This document shows, piece after piece, positions 1 to 6,937 of a DNA stretch of 31,591 nucleotides; the stretch's first letter is position 1, and every line of letters starts with the position of its first letter. The stretch is from NCBI GenBank assembly GCA_964534315.1, contig CAZHOV010000053.1, forward strand, positions 1 to 31,591, given 5' to 3'. The stretch is from CAZHOV01 sp964534315 (GTDB lineage: Bacteria > Bacteroidota > Bacteroidia > Chitinophagales > Saprospiraceae). The translations under genes and the position numbers were made by a program. The notes below the pieces were generated by a model. It was not told where the DNA came from. It was given only the letters and a program-made list of their open reading frames with translations, and did no database searches.

Positions 1-96
1 AGCGGTTCAGCGGTTCAGCGGTTCAGCGGTACAAGGGTTCAGGGGTACAGCGGTTTAGCGGTTCAGCGGTACAAGGGTACAAGGGTACAAGGGTTT
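1..96. repeat. Octamer tandem array (AGCGGTTC family)
   Basis: Twelve consecutive 8-bp units run from the window edge, with forms such as AGCGGTTC, AGCGGTAC, AAGGGTAC and AGCGGTTT. The period is exactly 8 with only substitutions. The complementary form (GNACCGTT) recurs at 6882-6937, 31491-31546 and inside 4128-4295. The left end is cut by the window, so the total size is unknown. No coding role is visible. Confidence 0.9.
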
Positions 97-170
97 ATAT
101 AGGGAATGGGGGAATATTTTGTGTTTTTTTGAAAAAAAGAGTATTTTTCTTGTTCAACCATATTTTCATT

Positions 171-250
171 ATTCATCATTCATTATTCATCATTCATTAT
201 TCATTATTCATTATTCATTACTCATTACTCATTACTCATTACTCATTACT
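171..250. repeat. Heptamer array (ATTCATT/ACTCATT) abutting a start codon
   Basis: About 11 units of 7 bp, first ATTCATT or ATTCATC, then five ACTCATT, end four bases before the ATG at 254. The array occupies the place where the leader and ribosome binding region of the next gene should be. Reading through it in frame gives a low-complexity Ser/His/Ile/Leu N-terminus on a longer open frame (from 119), which I regard as spurious. Confidence 0.9.
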
Positions 251-253
251 GAT

Positions 254-772
254 ATGGCTTTAATACTCCCGGTAAACGATATCAGCCCCAAATTTGGGCA
301 AAACTGCTTCCTTTCTGAAAATGCCACTATTGTTGGCGATGTAGAAATGGGCGACGAGTGTAGCGTCTGGTTTCAGGCGGTGGTGAGGGGTGATGTACAC
401 TATATCCGTATGGGGAATAAAGTAAATGTGCAGGATGGGGCAGTCATCCATTGTACCTATCAAAAAGCTCCTACGACTATTGGCAATAATGTCTCTATTG
501 GGCATCGGGCGATTGTCCACGGTTGTACGATTAAGGACAATGTGCTGATCGGTATGGGCGCTATCGTTATGGACCATGCCATTGTAGAATCTAACTGCCT
601 GATTGCTGCCGGAGCGGTGGTGCTAGAGAATAGCCACCTGGAATCTGGTTTTATCTACGCTGGCGTGCCTGCCAAAAAAGTCAAGGAGATGAGTCAGGAG
701 GTTTTCCAGCATAATATCGAGCGCATTGCCAATAACTATGTAATGTATTCGGGATGGTTTAGGACGTCGTGA
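254..772 (+). CDS. Gamma-carbonic-anhydrase-like hexapeptide-repeat protein
   Basis: A 172-residue left-handed beta-helix protein of the YrdA/PaaY/CaiE (gamma carbonic anhydrase-like) family. Hexapeptide periodicity runs from about residue 22 to 150 (for example GDVEMGDECSVWF, TTIGNNVSIGHRAIVHG). His66, His84 and His89 sit where the family's three metal-binding histidines lie, so a trimeric metal-binding enzyme is likely. The substrate (bicarbonate or an acyl-CoA) cannot be told from sequence. The start at 254 (MALILPVND) fits the family length; the open frame continues upstream to 119 only through heptamer repeats. The TGA stop lies inside a GACGTC-rich imperfect palindrome around 762-780. 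No signal peptide, so cytoplasmic. Confidence 0.9.
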   Translation: MALILPVNDISPKFGQNCFLSENATIVGDVEMGDECSVWFQAVVRGDVHYIRMGNKVNVQDGAVIHCTYQKAPTTIGNNVSIGHRAIVHGCTIKDNVLIGMGAIVMDHAIVESNCLIAAGAVVLENSHLESGFIYAGVPAKKVKEMSQEVFQHNIERIANNYVMYSGWFRTS

Positions 773-797
773 CGTCGTCCAGTAATGGCGTAGTGTC

Positions 798-837
798 GAG
801 GACAGGAGGACCAGAAGACAGGAGGACAGGACTTTCA
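798..837. repeat. Short octamer array (GAGGACAG family)
   Basis: Five 8-bp units: GAGGACAG, GAGGACCA, GAAGACAG, GAGGACAG and GACTTTCA. The same octamer family recurs at 29574-29589, in inverse orientation at 29610-29641, and at the heads of the hairpin repeats near 21033. It lies in the gap between the hexapeptide gene and the T9SS protein. Confidence 0.8.
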
Positions 838-890
838 GGTTAGAAAAAAAAATAATATATTAGACTTTTATTTAATAAAATTTTAAAGTT

Positions 891-1955
891 ATGAAAATGA
901 AAATACCCTTTCTTTTTGCAGGTTTTATTTTAATGTCCCATATGGTGTTCAGCCAGGTAAAGGTGGCTGGCTTTACGATCGGAGAAGAGCATACCTCCAC
1001 CTCCGTAGCGGTGAACAACCGGGATGCATGCGATACTATTTTTTCCTTTCCTTCACCTGTCCTATTTCCTGCCGGGCTCACTTGGGATGGAAGATACATT
1101 TGGCATTTTCATAATGGTAATGTTATACATAAATTTACCTTGGCGGGAGAAATTGCAGGTACTATTCCCAATCCTGATCCATCTAGTTTTGTTAGGGGAG
1201 GAGCGATGGACTATGATGGCGAACACATCTGGCTAGCCGGGGAGCAAAGCGCCCAACTTATCCAAATAGATACGATGGGGAATGTCCTTAAACAATTTGA
1301 CTTACCCTCCGTAAATGAATCCGACCCGGATGGTTACGGTATCACCTGGGATGGATCCACCCTTTGGCACAGCCAATACGAACCGCCTGTACTATATAAT
1401 ATTGATCCGACAGATGGATCTATTATCGATTCTGTCATTCCGCAAGACACTATTGCCGCTATTGATTGGATCAATGGTAAACTATATGGATTTACAACTT
1501 TTTCTTCCAATCTTACTGAGGCAAGTTTCGTCCAAATCGATCCTTCTGATGGTACTTTTATCGATACCATAGTGGCCGATTGGTGTATTCCCTATGCTCT
1601 GGACTTTTTCTACGATGGTGAATTTCTCTGGAATTTGAGCGGACCAACACCTGGAGGAGGCACAGCAAGAATTTATCAGATTGAAATAGACCTTGGAGAG
1701 GTTACAAATATTCAACAAACTACCCTAAAGAAACCGGAAATAACCCTTTATCCCAATCCGTTCACCGATCTGCTGACTATCGAAGGTATCGACCAGGAAA
1801 CGGCCTTTTTAAGGATTTTTGATTCGACCGGCAAAGAAGTGTTTCGCGACAACTTCAATCAATCGCCTACAACGATTGACTTAAGCCAACTCGCTCCTGG
1901 CATTTATTTCGTTGATATCAACGGAACTTATTCCAAACCAATAGTAAAAAAATAA
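891..1955 (+). CDS. T9SS type A sorting-domain protein with beta-propeller-like repeats
   Basis: A 354-residue exported protein. Residues 1-22 form a signal peptide ending in FSQ. Residues 284-354 are a typical type IX secretion C-terminal domain (ITLYPNPFTD..., LRIFDSTGKEV, LAPGIYFVDI, ending in KK). The middle holds at least four WDG/YDG-containing repeats (GLTWDGRYIWHF, AMDYDGEHIWLA, GITWDGSTLWHS, FFYDGEFLWNL), each followed by a strand such as YNIDPTDGSI, which suggests a glutamine-cyclotransferase-like or YVTN-like propeller. It is expected to cross the outer membrane through T9SS and be attached to or released from the surface. No catalytic residues are recognised. An A/T-rich leader precedes the ATG. 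Confidence 0.88.
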   Translation: MKMKIPFLFAGFILMSHMVFSQVKVAGFTIGEEHTSTSVAVNNRDACDTIFSFPSPVLFPAGLTWDGRYIWHFHNGNVIHKFTLAGEIAGTIPNPDPSSFVRGGAMDYDGEHIWLAGEQSAQLIQIDTMGNVLKQFDLPSVNESDPDGYGITWDGSTLWHSQYEPPVLYNIDPTDGSIIDSVIPQDTIAAIDWINGKLYGFTTFSSNLTEASFVQIDPSDGTFIDTIVADWCIPYALDFFYDGEFLWNLSGPTPGGGTARIYQIEIDLGEVTNIQQTTLKKPEITLYPNPFTDLLTIEGIDQETAFLRIFDSTGKEVFRDNFNQSPTTIDLSQLAPGIYFVDINGTYSKPIVKK

Positions 1956-2027
1956 TGGCATGGAGCAGGGCTACCAAACAACTCGAGATATCGATGTCTA
2001 TTTATAAACCATAAACCATCCGTAATC

Positions 2028-2765
2028 ATGGTTCTAATTAACCTCTTTTTACCATTTTTTTTCTTTTTATCTAATGAAAATGCATTAGCGCCTGTTGATG
2101 TTGGGACGCCTCCAATATATGCGATCTGTAAAATCGAGCTCCTTGACGGTGCTGTTGAAGAAGGAATGATCTGCATCGTGGAAGGAGGATATAATGGAAT
2201 TCGAAAGAATGGTTTTTCTATAAAAAAGCCAGGTCAGGAATTTTTTGAACACCAATTTTTCACAGTAGAAGATTATTCTTTGAATTTAGGTAGTTACACA
2301 GCCCGAATGCCCGGGAAGGAAGAAAGCCCTGTTTTCTTTATGAAAGCAATGCCAAACGAACCGAGGGAACGCGAAATCTCTTATGATCCACAACAAAAAA
2401 TTTATTCAGTCAAATCGTCCTATACCTACCATTATAAAATGATGACTTCTTTTTATATTTACGCTGCACTTGATCAACAGTTACATCTCCCTGCTTTTAG
2501 CAGCGAAGAATCCATTTCAGGGTCGTCCACGGAGATACAGAAAAAGAAGATTGACGTGGCCAATATCAAGCATTTTGAATTGGTTGCCGAACCTAAAGAA
2601 AAGTGGATAAGTTACCTCAAAAAAGCGAAGGCAGGCTTTAAAAAAGGACCGGAACCTTCTGATTATGTTCCCCCATTTTGGTACCATGAGATTAGAAAAA
2701 ACCCGGAAGAATTCCTCGCCTGGAAAATTCAATTAAGCGGAAAAAGAAGGATAGAAACAAACTAA
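2028..2765 (+). CDS. Exported protein of unknown function
   Basis: A 245-residue protein I do not recognise. A hydrophobic N-terminus (residues 3-14, very Phe-rich) followed by NENALA suggests a signal peptide. The mature part is polar with alternating strands (about residues 27-110), then a Lys-rich stretch (about 160-215) rich in Pro and aromatics (PSDYVPPFWYHEIRKNPEEF). It ends six bases before the DUF418 gene and may share its transcript. The start is the first ATG that keeps the hydrophobic segment at the N-terminus. Confidence 0.65.
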   Translation: MVLINLFLPFFFFLSNENALAPVDVGTPPIYAICKIELLDGAVEEGMICIVEGGYNGIRKNGFSIKKPGQEFFEHQFFTVEDYSLNLGSYTARMPGKEESPVFFMKAMPNEPREREISYDPQQKIYSVKSSYTYHYKMMTSFYIYAALDQQLHLPAFSSEESISGSSTEIQKKKIDVANIKHFELVAEPKEKWISYLKKAKAGFKKGPEPSDYVPPFWYHEIRKNPEEFLAWKIQLSGKRRIETN

Positions 2766-2771
2766 AAACCA

Positions 2772-4010
2772 ATGACGCAACTGACTGCCGTACAGCCGGT
2801 CGACCAGAAAAAGCGGATCGTTTCGCTGGACATTCTTCGGGGTTTTGCCATACTGGGCATCCTCGTCATGAACATTCAGAGTTTTTCGATGCCCGAAGCG
2901 GCCTACCTGAATCCGGATGCCTATGGGGATCTTACCGGAGTCAATTATTGGGCGTGGGTAATCAGCCATGTTTTCTTTGATCTAAAATTTATGGCTATTT
3001 TCTCTATCCTATTTGGTGCAGGCGTTGTTTTATTTTCAGAAAAAGCGGTGGAAAAACGGGGGAAGTCTGCCGGATTACATTATCGACGCAACTTTTGGTT
3101 GTTGATCATTGGGTTAGCGCATGCGCATTTGATCTGGCATGGCGATATTTTAGTGCCTTATGCTATATGTGCTTTTCTTGTTTATCTATTCAGAAATTGG
3201 CGCCCCCGTACCATGTTAATTGCTGCCGCTCTTTTCCTGATGGTTCCCATCGCATTTAACTTAATGTCGGGCCTCACCATTGAATACTGGCCAGAGGAAA
3301 ATGTCAAGGAATTATTAAAAACCTGGAAGCCGACCACCGAAGCGATTCAAGCTGAGATCGCTGCATTTACGGGTACGTGGGGTGAGCAATTTGCTAAGCG
3401 ATCTTCGATTGCTCAAAATCTGGAAACTTTTGTTTTCCTGATTTATTTCTTTTGGCGGGTAACGGGATTAATGCTAATCGGTATGGCCTTGTATAAATGG
3501 GGGTTTTTATCTGCACAAAAATCAAAACGTTATTATACTCGCGGCTTTATGATCAGTTGGATCATTGGGCTACCGATCGTCATTTTCGGCGTCGTTCAAA
3601 ACTTCCAACATGATTGGTCGATACAATACTCTTTTTTTCTGGGTTCCCAGTATAATTATGTAGGCAGTCTCCTGGTCAGTTTTGGCTTTATCTGCCTTGT
3701 CATGCTTTTAGCCAAATCGGATGGCTTCAGCTGGATCAAAGACCGGCTTGCCGCAGTAGGGCAGATGGCCCTGACCAATTACCTGATGCAATCGATTATT
3801 GGCACCTTCATCTTTTACGGCTGGGGATTAAGTTATTTTGGCCAGGTTGATCGCGTTGGGTTATTACCTATTGTCATAGGTATTTGGGTAATTCAGCTCT
3901 TATGGTCGCGCCCCTGGCTCAACCGCTTTCGTTTTGGCCCCTTCGAATGGTTTTGGAGATCATTGACGTATTGGAAATTTCAACCGTTGAAAAGGAGGAG
4001 TCATGGATAA
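2772..4010 (+). CDS. DUF418 family integral membrane protein (YeiB-like)
   Basis: A 412-residue multi-pass inner-membrane protein. The N-terminal signature KRIVSLDILRGFAILGILVM, then the FDLKFMAIFSILFGAGVVLF region, and the C-terminal block with MALTNYLMQSIIGTFIFYGW, are typical of the DUF418/YeiB family (N-terminal acyltransferase-3-like membrane fold plus the DUF418 domain). About ten hydrophobic segments are visible. Members are described as putative transporters or membrane acyltransferase relatives; no substrate is known. Length matches the family. It starts six bases after the upstream stop. An octamer array begins about 120 bases after its end. Confidence 0.88.
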   Translation: MTQLTAVQPVDQKKRIVSLDILRGFAILGILVMNIQSFSMPEAAYLNPDAYGDLTGVNYWAWVISHVFFDLKFMAIFSILFGAGVVLFSEKAVEKRGKSAGLHYRRNFWLLIIGLAHAHLIWHGDILVPYAICAFLVYLFRNWRPRTMLIAAALFLMVPIAFNLMSGLTIEYWPEENVKELLKTWKPTTEAIQAEIAAFTGTWGEQFAKRSSIAQNLETFVFLIYFFWRVTGLMLIGMALYKWGFLSAQKSKRYYTRGFMISWIIGLPIVIFGVVQNFQHDWSIQYSFFLGSQYNYVGSLLVSFGFICLVMLLAKSDGFSWIKDRLAAVGQMALTNYLMQSIIGTFIFYGWGLSYFGQVDRVGLLPIVIGIWVIQLLWSRPWLNRFRFGPFEWFWRSLTYWKFQPLKRRSHG

Positions 4011-4127
4011 TGAATAATGTGGAATGTACAATATCCAGGGTACAACTGAAAATTATGAAATCTGCGAAGACCTGTAAAATCCGTGTTATCCGTGGTCCAT
4101 CCTGTTCGGGCTGAGTAACCTCCCTTT

Positions 4128-4295
4128 TTGCACCTTTGTACCGTTATACCCTTGCACCTTTGAACCGTTATACCTTTGCACCTTTGTACCGTTATACCCT
4201 TGCACCTTTGAACCGTTATACCCTTGCACCTTTGAACCGTTATACCTTTGCACCTTTGAACCGTTATACCTTTGTACCTTTGAACCGTTATACCT
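4128..4295. repeat. 24-bp tandem array, seven copies, each of three octamers
   Basis: Seven 24-bp units in perfect register. Each is built of three related octamers of the form NNACCNTT: GCACCTTT, GAACCGTT (or GTACCGTT), and ATACCCTT (or ATACCTTT). The array carries no spacers, so it is not CRISPR. TACCTTTG, which matches the Bacteroidota -7 consensus TAnnTTTG, occurs at 4171, 4243, 4267 and 4275. After seven bases a second octamer family (NNACCTGG) starts inside the next gene. Confidence 0.93.
4267..4282 (+). promoter_or_regulatory. Possible -7 promoter elements created by the repeat
   Basis: Two overlapping-register copies of TACCTTTG (4267-4274 and 4275-4282) match the Bacteroidota -7 consensus TAnnTTTG and lie 20-30 bases before the MFS start codon. 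TTTG boxes are upstream at 4247 and 4255, but the spacing (about 16 bases from the -7 box) is off the usual 19-21. Promoter activity is an inference from motif and position only. Confidence 0.3.
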
Positions 4296-4302
4296 AAACA
4301 CC

Positions 4303-5556
4303 ATGACACCTGGAAACCTGGAAACCTGGAGACCTGGAAACCTGGAAACCTGGAAGCCTCCTCCCCACATCCTTCCCGTTATCGTCATTGCGCAGTTTTG
4401 CTGCACCTCGCTTTGGTTTGCCAGTAATGGGGTGATGGGCGATTTAGTCGCCAATTTTGATTTGGCCGAACGAGCCCTGGGCGATTTGACCTCGGCTGTT
4501 CAATTTGGTTTTATTTCGGGCACCCTGGTTTTTGCCCTGCTGACCATAGCCGATCGATTCTCTCCTTCTAAAGTCTTTCTATTGAGTGCTTTATTCGGTG
4601 CTTTATTTAATGCCGGTGCCATTTGGGGAGCCAATACGCTTTGGAGTTTATTGCTATTACGTTTTCTCACCGGGTTTTCCCTTGCTGGAATTTATCCCGT
4701 AGGCATGAAAATAGCTGCTGACTACTTTGAGAAGGGGCTTGGTTTATCTCTGGGTTTTCTAGTTGGTGCTTTGGTCGTAGGAACTGCTTTTCCCCATTTA
4801 TTAAAAAGTGCGGAAGGGCTTTTAGAATGGAGATCGGTTATCTTAACGACTTCCGGATTTGCTACAATGGGTGGACTGATGATGGTGGCCCTGGTCCCTG
4901 ACGGACCACACCGCAGAGCAGGAAAACAACTGGATCTTTCCGCCTTCTTTCGCGTATTTAAAAGTCCCTCATTCCGATCTGCAGCTTTTGGTTATTTTGG
5001 TCATATGTGGGAACTTTATGCCTTTTGGGCCTTTGTCCCGGTCATGATAACCACTTATAATTCGTTGCATCCGCTGGCTGATATTAATATCCCAATTTGG
5101 TCTTTTATCATTATAGGAACAGGGGGGTTAGCTTGCGTGATAGGCGGCTATGTTTCCCGCTTAATAGGTGTAAAACGAACAGCAGCTATTGCGCTATCTC
5201 TATCGGGACTTTGTTGTTTAGTTTCCCCGTTGGTCTTTATGGTTTCCATTCCCGGTTTATTCCTATTGTTCTTATTATTTTGGGGGATGGTTGTTATTGC
5301 CGATTCACCATTATTTTCTACTCTGGTAGCACAAAATGCAATTCCCGAAGTAAAAGGAACCGCATTGACCATTGTCAATTGCATCGGTTTTTCGATTACC
5401 ATCTTTAGTATTCAGTTATTGAATACGTTGGTTCTCCATATGAATCCCATATATATTTATCTGTTTTTGGCGGTAGGCCCGGTATTGGGGTTAGTAGGGT
5501 TGGGAATGAAGGGTAAAAGAGCAAGGAGTAATGGGAAAAGAACAGGGGGCAAATGA
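4303..5556 (+). CDS. Major facilitator superfamily transporter with repeat-encoded N-terminus
   Basis: A 417-residue MFS permease with about 12 hydrophobic segments. It begins properly at HILPVIVIAQFCCTSLWFAS (residue about 22). The LSLGFLVGALVVGTAFPHLL region and the segments from GTGGLACVIGGYVSRLIG onwards fit the fold. The substrate is unknown. Oddly, residues 2-19 are encoded by six octamers (ACACCTGG, AAACCTGG, AGACCTGG): 24 bases equal eight codons, so the peptide PGNLETWR is followed by PGNLETWK. No other in-frame ATG, GTG or TTG lies between the array and the first membrane segment, so ATG 4303 is the only reasonable start. It may be cotranscribed with the DUF418 gene or driven from within the array. 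Confidence 0.87.
   Translation: MTPGNLETWRPGNLETWKPPPHILPVIVIAQFCCTSLWFASNGVMGDLVANFDLAERALGDLTSAVQFGFISGTLVFALLTIADRFSPSKVFLLSALFGALFNAGAIWGANTLWSLLLLRFLTGFSLAGIYPVGMKIAADYFEKGLGLSLGFLVGALVVGTAFPHLLKSAEGLLEWRSVILTTSGFATMGGLMMVALVPDGPHRRAGKQLDLSAFFRVFKSPSFRSAAFGYFGHMWELYAFWAFVPVMITTYNSLHPLADINIPIWSFIIIGTGGLACVIGGYVSRLIGVKRTAAIALSLSGLCCLVSPLVFMVSIPGLFLLFLLFWGMVVIADSPLFSTLVAQNAIPEVKGTALTIVNCIGFSITIFSIQLLNTLVLHMNPIYIYLFLAVGPVLGLVGLGMKGKRARSNGKRTGGK
4306..4353. repeat. Octamer array (NNACCTGG) inside the MFS coding sequence
   Basis: Six intact octamers, ACACCTGG, AAACCTGG, AAACCTGG, AGACCTGG, AAACCTGG and AAACCTGG, then a decayed AAGCCTCC. It begins one base after the MFS start codon. The same ACCTGG family forms the right half of the mirror array at 14591-14686. 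Confidence 0.9.
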
Positions 5557-5588
5557 GGTAAGTCACAGTGGAGGCAATAAGAAATTTC

Positions 5589-5782
5589 TTGCTGGTGATG
5601 ACGTCATCGTCACCCACTGTAACTTGCTGGTGGTGACGTCTCGTCACCACCCACCTTTTAGGTGGTTCCAGGCACCTTATTTTTCTATATTTACTCAGCA
5701 TGACACCATAATCGTTTTTTCAAAACAGGTGCCTGGAGGCACCCTTAATTGTACTTCGGACGAGGACGTCCGAAGTAGCAGT
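5589..5782. repeat. Structured GACGTC element, copy 1 (upstream of MntA-HepT)
   Basis: Successive hairpins: GGTGA...TCACC around a GATGACGTCATC palindrome (5594-5614); a perfect 10-bp stem with a TCT loop (5629-5651); CCACC-TTTTA-GGTGG (5651-5665); an 11-bp inverted repeat TCCAGGCACCT (5667-5677) with AGGTGCCTGGA (5727-5737); and ACTTCGGAC-GAGGAC-GTCCGAAGT (5753-5776). The last 61 bases (5722-5782) match 6694-6754 at 57 of 61 positions in the same orientation. It has no open frame of its own, so it is a non-coding repeat whose origin is unknown. Confidence 0.85.
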
Positions 5783-5885
5783 AAAAGCTGGGGATAAAAT
5801 TGAATTTTGATACTATTAGAAATAAATACCAAATATCTTACACTAGGATCTATGCTTTTCAAACTAAAATTTGAATTGATGAAAG

Positions 5886-5909
5886 AACGATAAATATCTG
5901 AAAATCGTT
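5886..5909. promoter_or_regulatory. Inverted repeat upstream of mntA (possible operator)
   Basis: AACGAT (5886-5891) and ATCGTT (5904-5909) form a 6-bp inverted repeat 20 bases before the MntA start. Toxin-antitoxin operons are commonly autorepressed at such sites. Function here is inferred from position only. Confidence 0.3.
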
Positions 5910-5929
5910 ATCTTGCTAAACAACCTTGC

Positions 5930-6241
5930 ATGTCTGCACATAAAAAAATGAAATTAAATAAAAAAAATATCGAGATCATCCAAAACTATTTTAAAGACAA
6001 ACCAGTCCTGAATGCCTATCTATTTGGCTCATATGTTACTGGAAAGGCCAACGCGGAGAGTGATATTGATCTTCTCGTAGATTTGGACTACTCTAAAAAA
6101 ATTGGATTGCTTTTCATACAGATGCAGATTGACTTGGAAGAGCTGCTTAATAAGCCCGTTGATCTGGTATCTTCTAATGGATTATCAAAATACATCAAAC
6201 CCATTATAGACCAAGAAAAAGAACTAATCTATGCAAGATAA
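5930..6241 (+). CDS. mntA: MntA-type antitoxin, minimal nucleotidyltransferase
   Basis: A 103-residue MNT-fold protein. The active-site signature is intact: Gly33-Ser34 in LFGSYVTGKANAESDIDLLV with Asp45 and Asp47 as metal ligands, and Asp78 in KPVDLV as the likely third carboxylate. In characterised HepT-MntA pairs this enzyme neutralises the toxin by adding AMP to a tyrosine near the HEPN active site. The last 11 bases overlap the hepT start, so the two are translationally coupled. A second in-frame ATG at 5948 could also be the start, since the first six residues are poorly conserved in the family. The pair lies between two direct copies of a structured repeat. Confidence 0.92.
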   Translation: MSAHKKMKLNKKNIEIIQNYFKDKPVLNAYLFGSYVTGKANAESDIDLLVDLDYSKKIGLLFIQMQIDLEELLNKPVDLVSSNGLSKYIKPIIDQEKELIYAR

Positions 6242-6578
6242 ATTAGGAGATAAAGCTAGATTATTTCATATTCGGGATTCTATTGAAAAGATAAATCAAT
6301 ATGTAAATGGTGTCGACTTCAAAACTTTTGAACGTCATTCTATGCTGATGGATGCTTGTGTTCGACAATTAGGTATCATTGGTGAAGCAAGTAATAGATT
6401 GTCTAATGAAATAAAAGAACAAAACAAAGATATTGAATGGAAACAGATTATCGGATTAAGAAATATTGTCATCCATCAATATTTTGGAATTGATGACAAG
6501 GTGCTTTGGGAAGTAATCCAGGATAATATTCCGGATCTTCAAATAAAAATTACAAGAATAATTGAAGCTCTAGAGTAG
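6231..6578 (+). CDS. hepT: HepT-type toxin, HEPN RNase (DUF86)
   Basis: A 115-residue all-helical HEPN protein. The catalytic motif R-X4-H-X-Y is present as Arg77-NIVI-His82-Q-Tyr84. Tyr84 corresponds to the residue AMPylated by MntA in characterised systems. Other family marks are the N-terminal HIRDSIEKINQYV helix and RQLGIIGEASNRL. The expected activity is cleavage of RNA that stops growth until neutralised. Length is normal for the family and no damage is visible, so the module is probably functional. It starts within the last codons of mntA. Confidence 0.92.
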   Translation: MQDKLGDKARLFHIRDSIEKINQYVNGVDFKTFERHSMLMDACVRQLGIIGEASNRLSNEIKEQNKDIEWKQIIGLRNIVIHQYFGIDDKVLWEVIQDNIPDLQIKITRIIEALE

Positions 6579-6601
6579 AAAGTTTTATACCTCGTCCCCC
6601 T

Positions 6602-6754
6602 ACTGGTGAAGACGTCATTGTCTCCACCTTCATTCCAGGTGGCTCATGGCACCTGTTTCCTTCCCCATTTAAGTCAATTCATACTGTATGTGTAAAACAG
6701 GTACCTGGAGGCACCACTAATTGTACCTCGGACGAGGACGTCCGAAGTAGCAGT
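6602..6754. repeat. Structured GACGTC element, copy 2 (downstream of MntA-HepT)
   Basis: Same order of parts as copy 1, in the same orientation: a GGTGAAGAC/GTCTCCACC stem (one mismatch) with a GTCATT loop near 6605-6628, a CCACC...GGTGG stem, GGCACCTGTTT pairing with the AAAACAGGT region, and the terminal stem 6725-6748. The final 61 bases (6694-6754) differ from copy 1 at four positions. The 5' half is more diverged and has one GACGTC hairpin instead of two. Confidence 0.85.
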
Positions 6755-6760
6755 TTTTTT
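6725..6760 (+). terminator. Hairpin followed by T run (candidate terminator)
   Basis: The stem ACCTCGGAC/GTCCGAAGT (one mismatch, loop GAGGAC) is followed four bases later by seven Ts at 6754-6760. It could end the mntA-hepT transcript. Copy 1 has the same stem but no T run, which argues that termination is incidental to the repeat. Confidence 0.4.
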
Positions 6761-6881
6761 ACTTCGTATGGTTACCTACAAAACAACAGTAACCGCAGTT
6801 TACAGCAATATCTATCTGCTCACGGATGCTGTCCTCAATGGTCCGACGAACTCCATTGGTACAGACCACATGTATCCACTT

Positions 6882-6937
6882 GTGCCGCTGCACCGTTGAA
6901 CCGCTACACCGTTGAATCGTTGGACCGCTGAACCGTC
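6882..6937. repeat. Octamer array (GNACCGTT, inverse of the array at 1-96)
   Basis: Seven octamers: GTGCCGCT, GCACCGTT, GAACCGCT, ACACCGTT, GAATCGTT, GGACCGCT and GAACCGTC. This is the reverse complement of the AGCGGTTC family seen at the left window edge, and matches the array at 31491-31546. It lies upstream of the amidohydrolase gene. Confidence 0.88.

Larger units (their letters stand above)
5557..5929. other. Intergenic region holding structured repeat copy 1
   Basis: This 373-base gap after the MFS gene holds a dense run of inverted repeats (listed separately at 5589-5782) and then about 140 bases of A/T-rich leader to the antitoxin gene. An 88-codon open frame at 5531-5797 crosses the palindromes but is not plausible as a protein. 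No RNA gene is recognised. Confidence 0.6.

Noticed and set aside
119..253. N-terminal extension of the hexapeptide protein by 45 residues
   Set aside because: It is encoded mainly by heptamer repeats, and family members begin at the equivalent of MALILPVND.
4128..4295. A CRISPR array
   Set aside because: The copies are contiguous with no unique spacers, the unit is composed of smaller octamers, and no cas genes are nearby.
4001..4454. Two overlapping minus-strand open frames of 102 and 122 codons with repetitive protein (GITVQRCK and GSKVQRYN periods)
   Set aside because: They are translations of the 24-bp array and its flanks. The period of 24 is divisible by 3, which keeps frames open by construction; there is no start context or conserved domain.
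5531..5797. An 88-codon plus-strand open frame after the MFS gene
   Set aside because: It starts within the MFS gene in another frame and crosses several palindromes; the protein has no sensible composition.
5930..6578. A wider defence island around MntA-HepT
   Set aside because: Neighbours are an MFS transporter and an amidohydrolase; no restriction, retron or phage-defence genes adjoin it. The Uma2 piece is 1.8 kb away and broken.
6768..6899. A 43-codon open frame between structured repeat copy 2 and the octamer array
   Set aside because: Too short, ends in the array, and the opposite strand is equally open; kept only as possible gene remnant.
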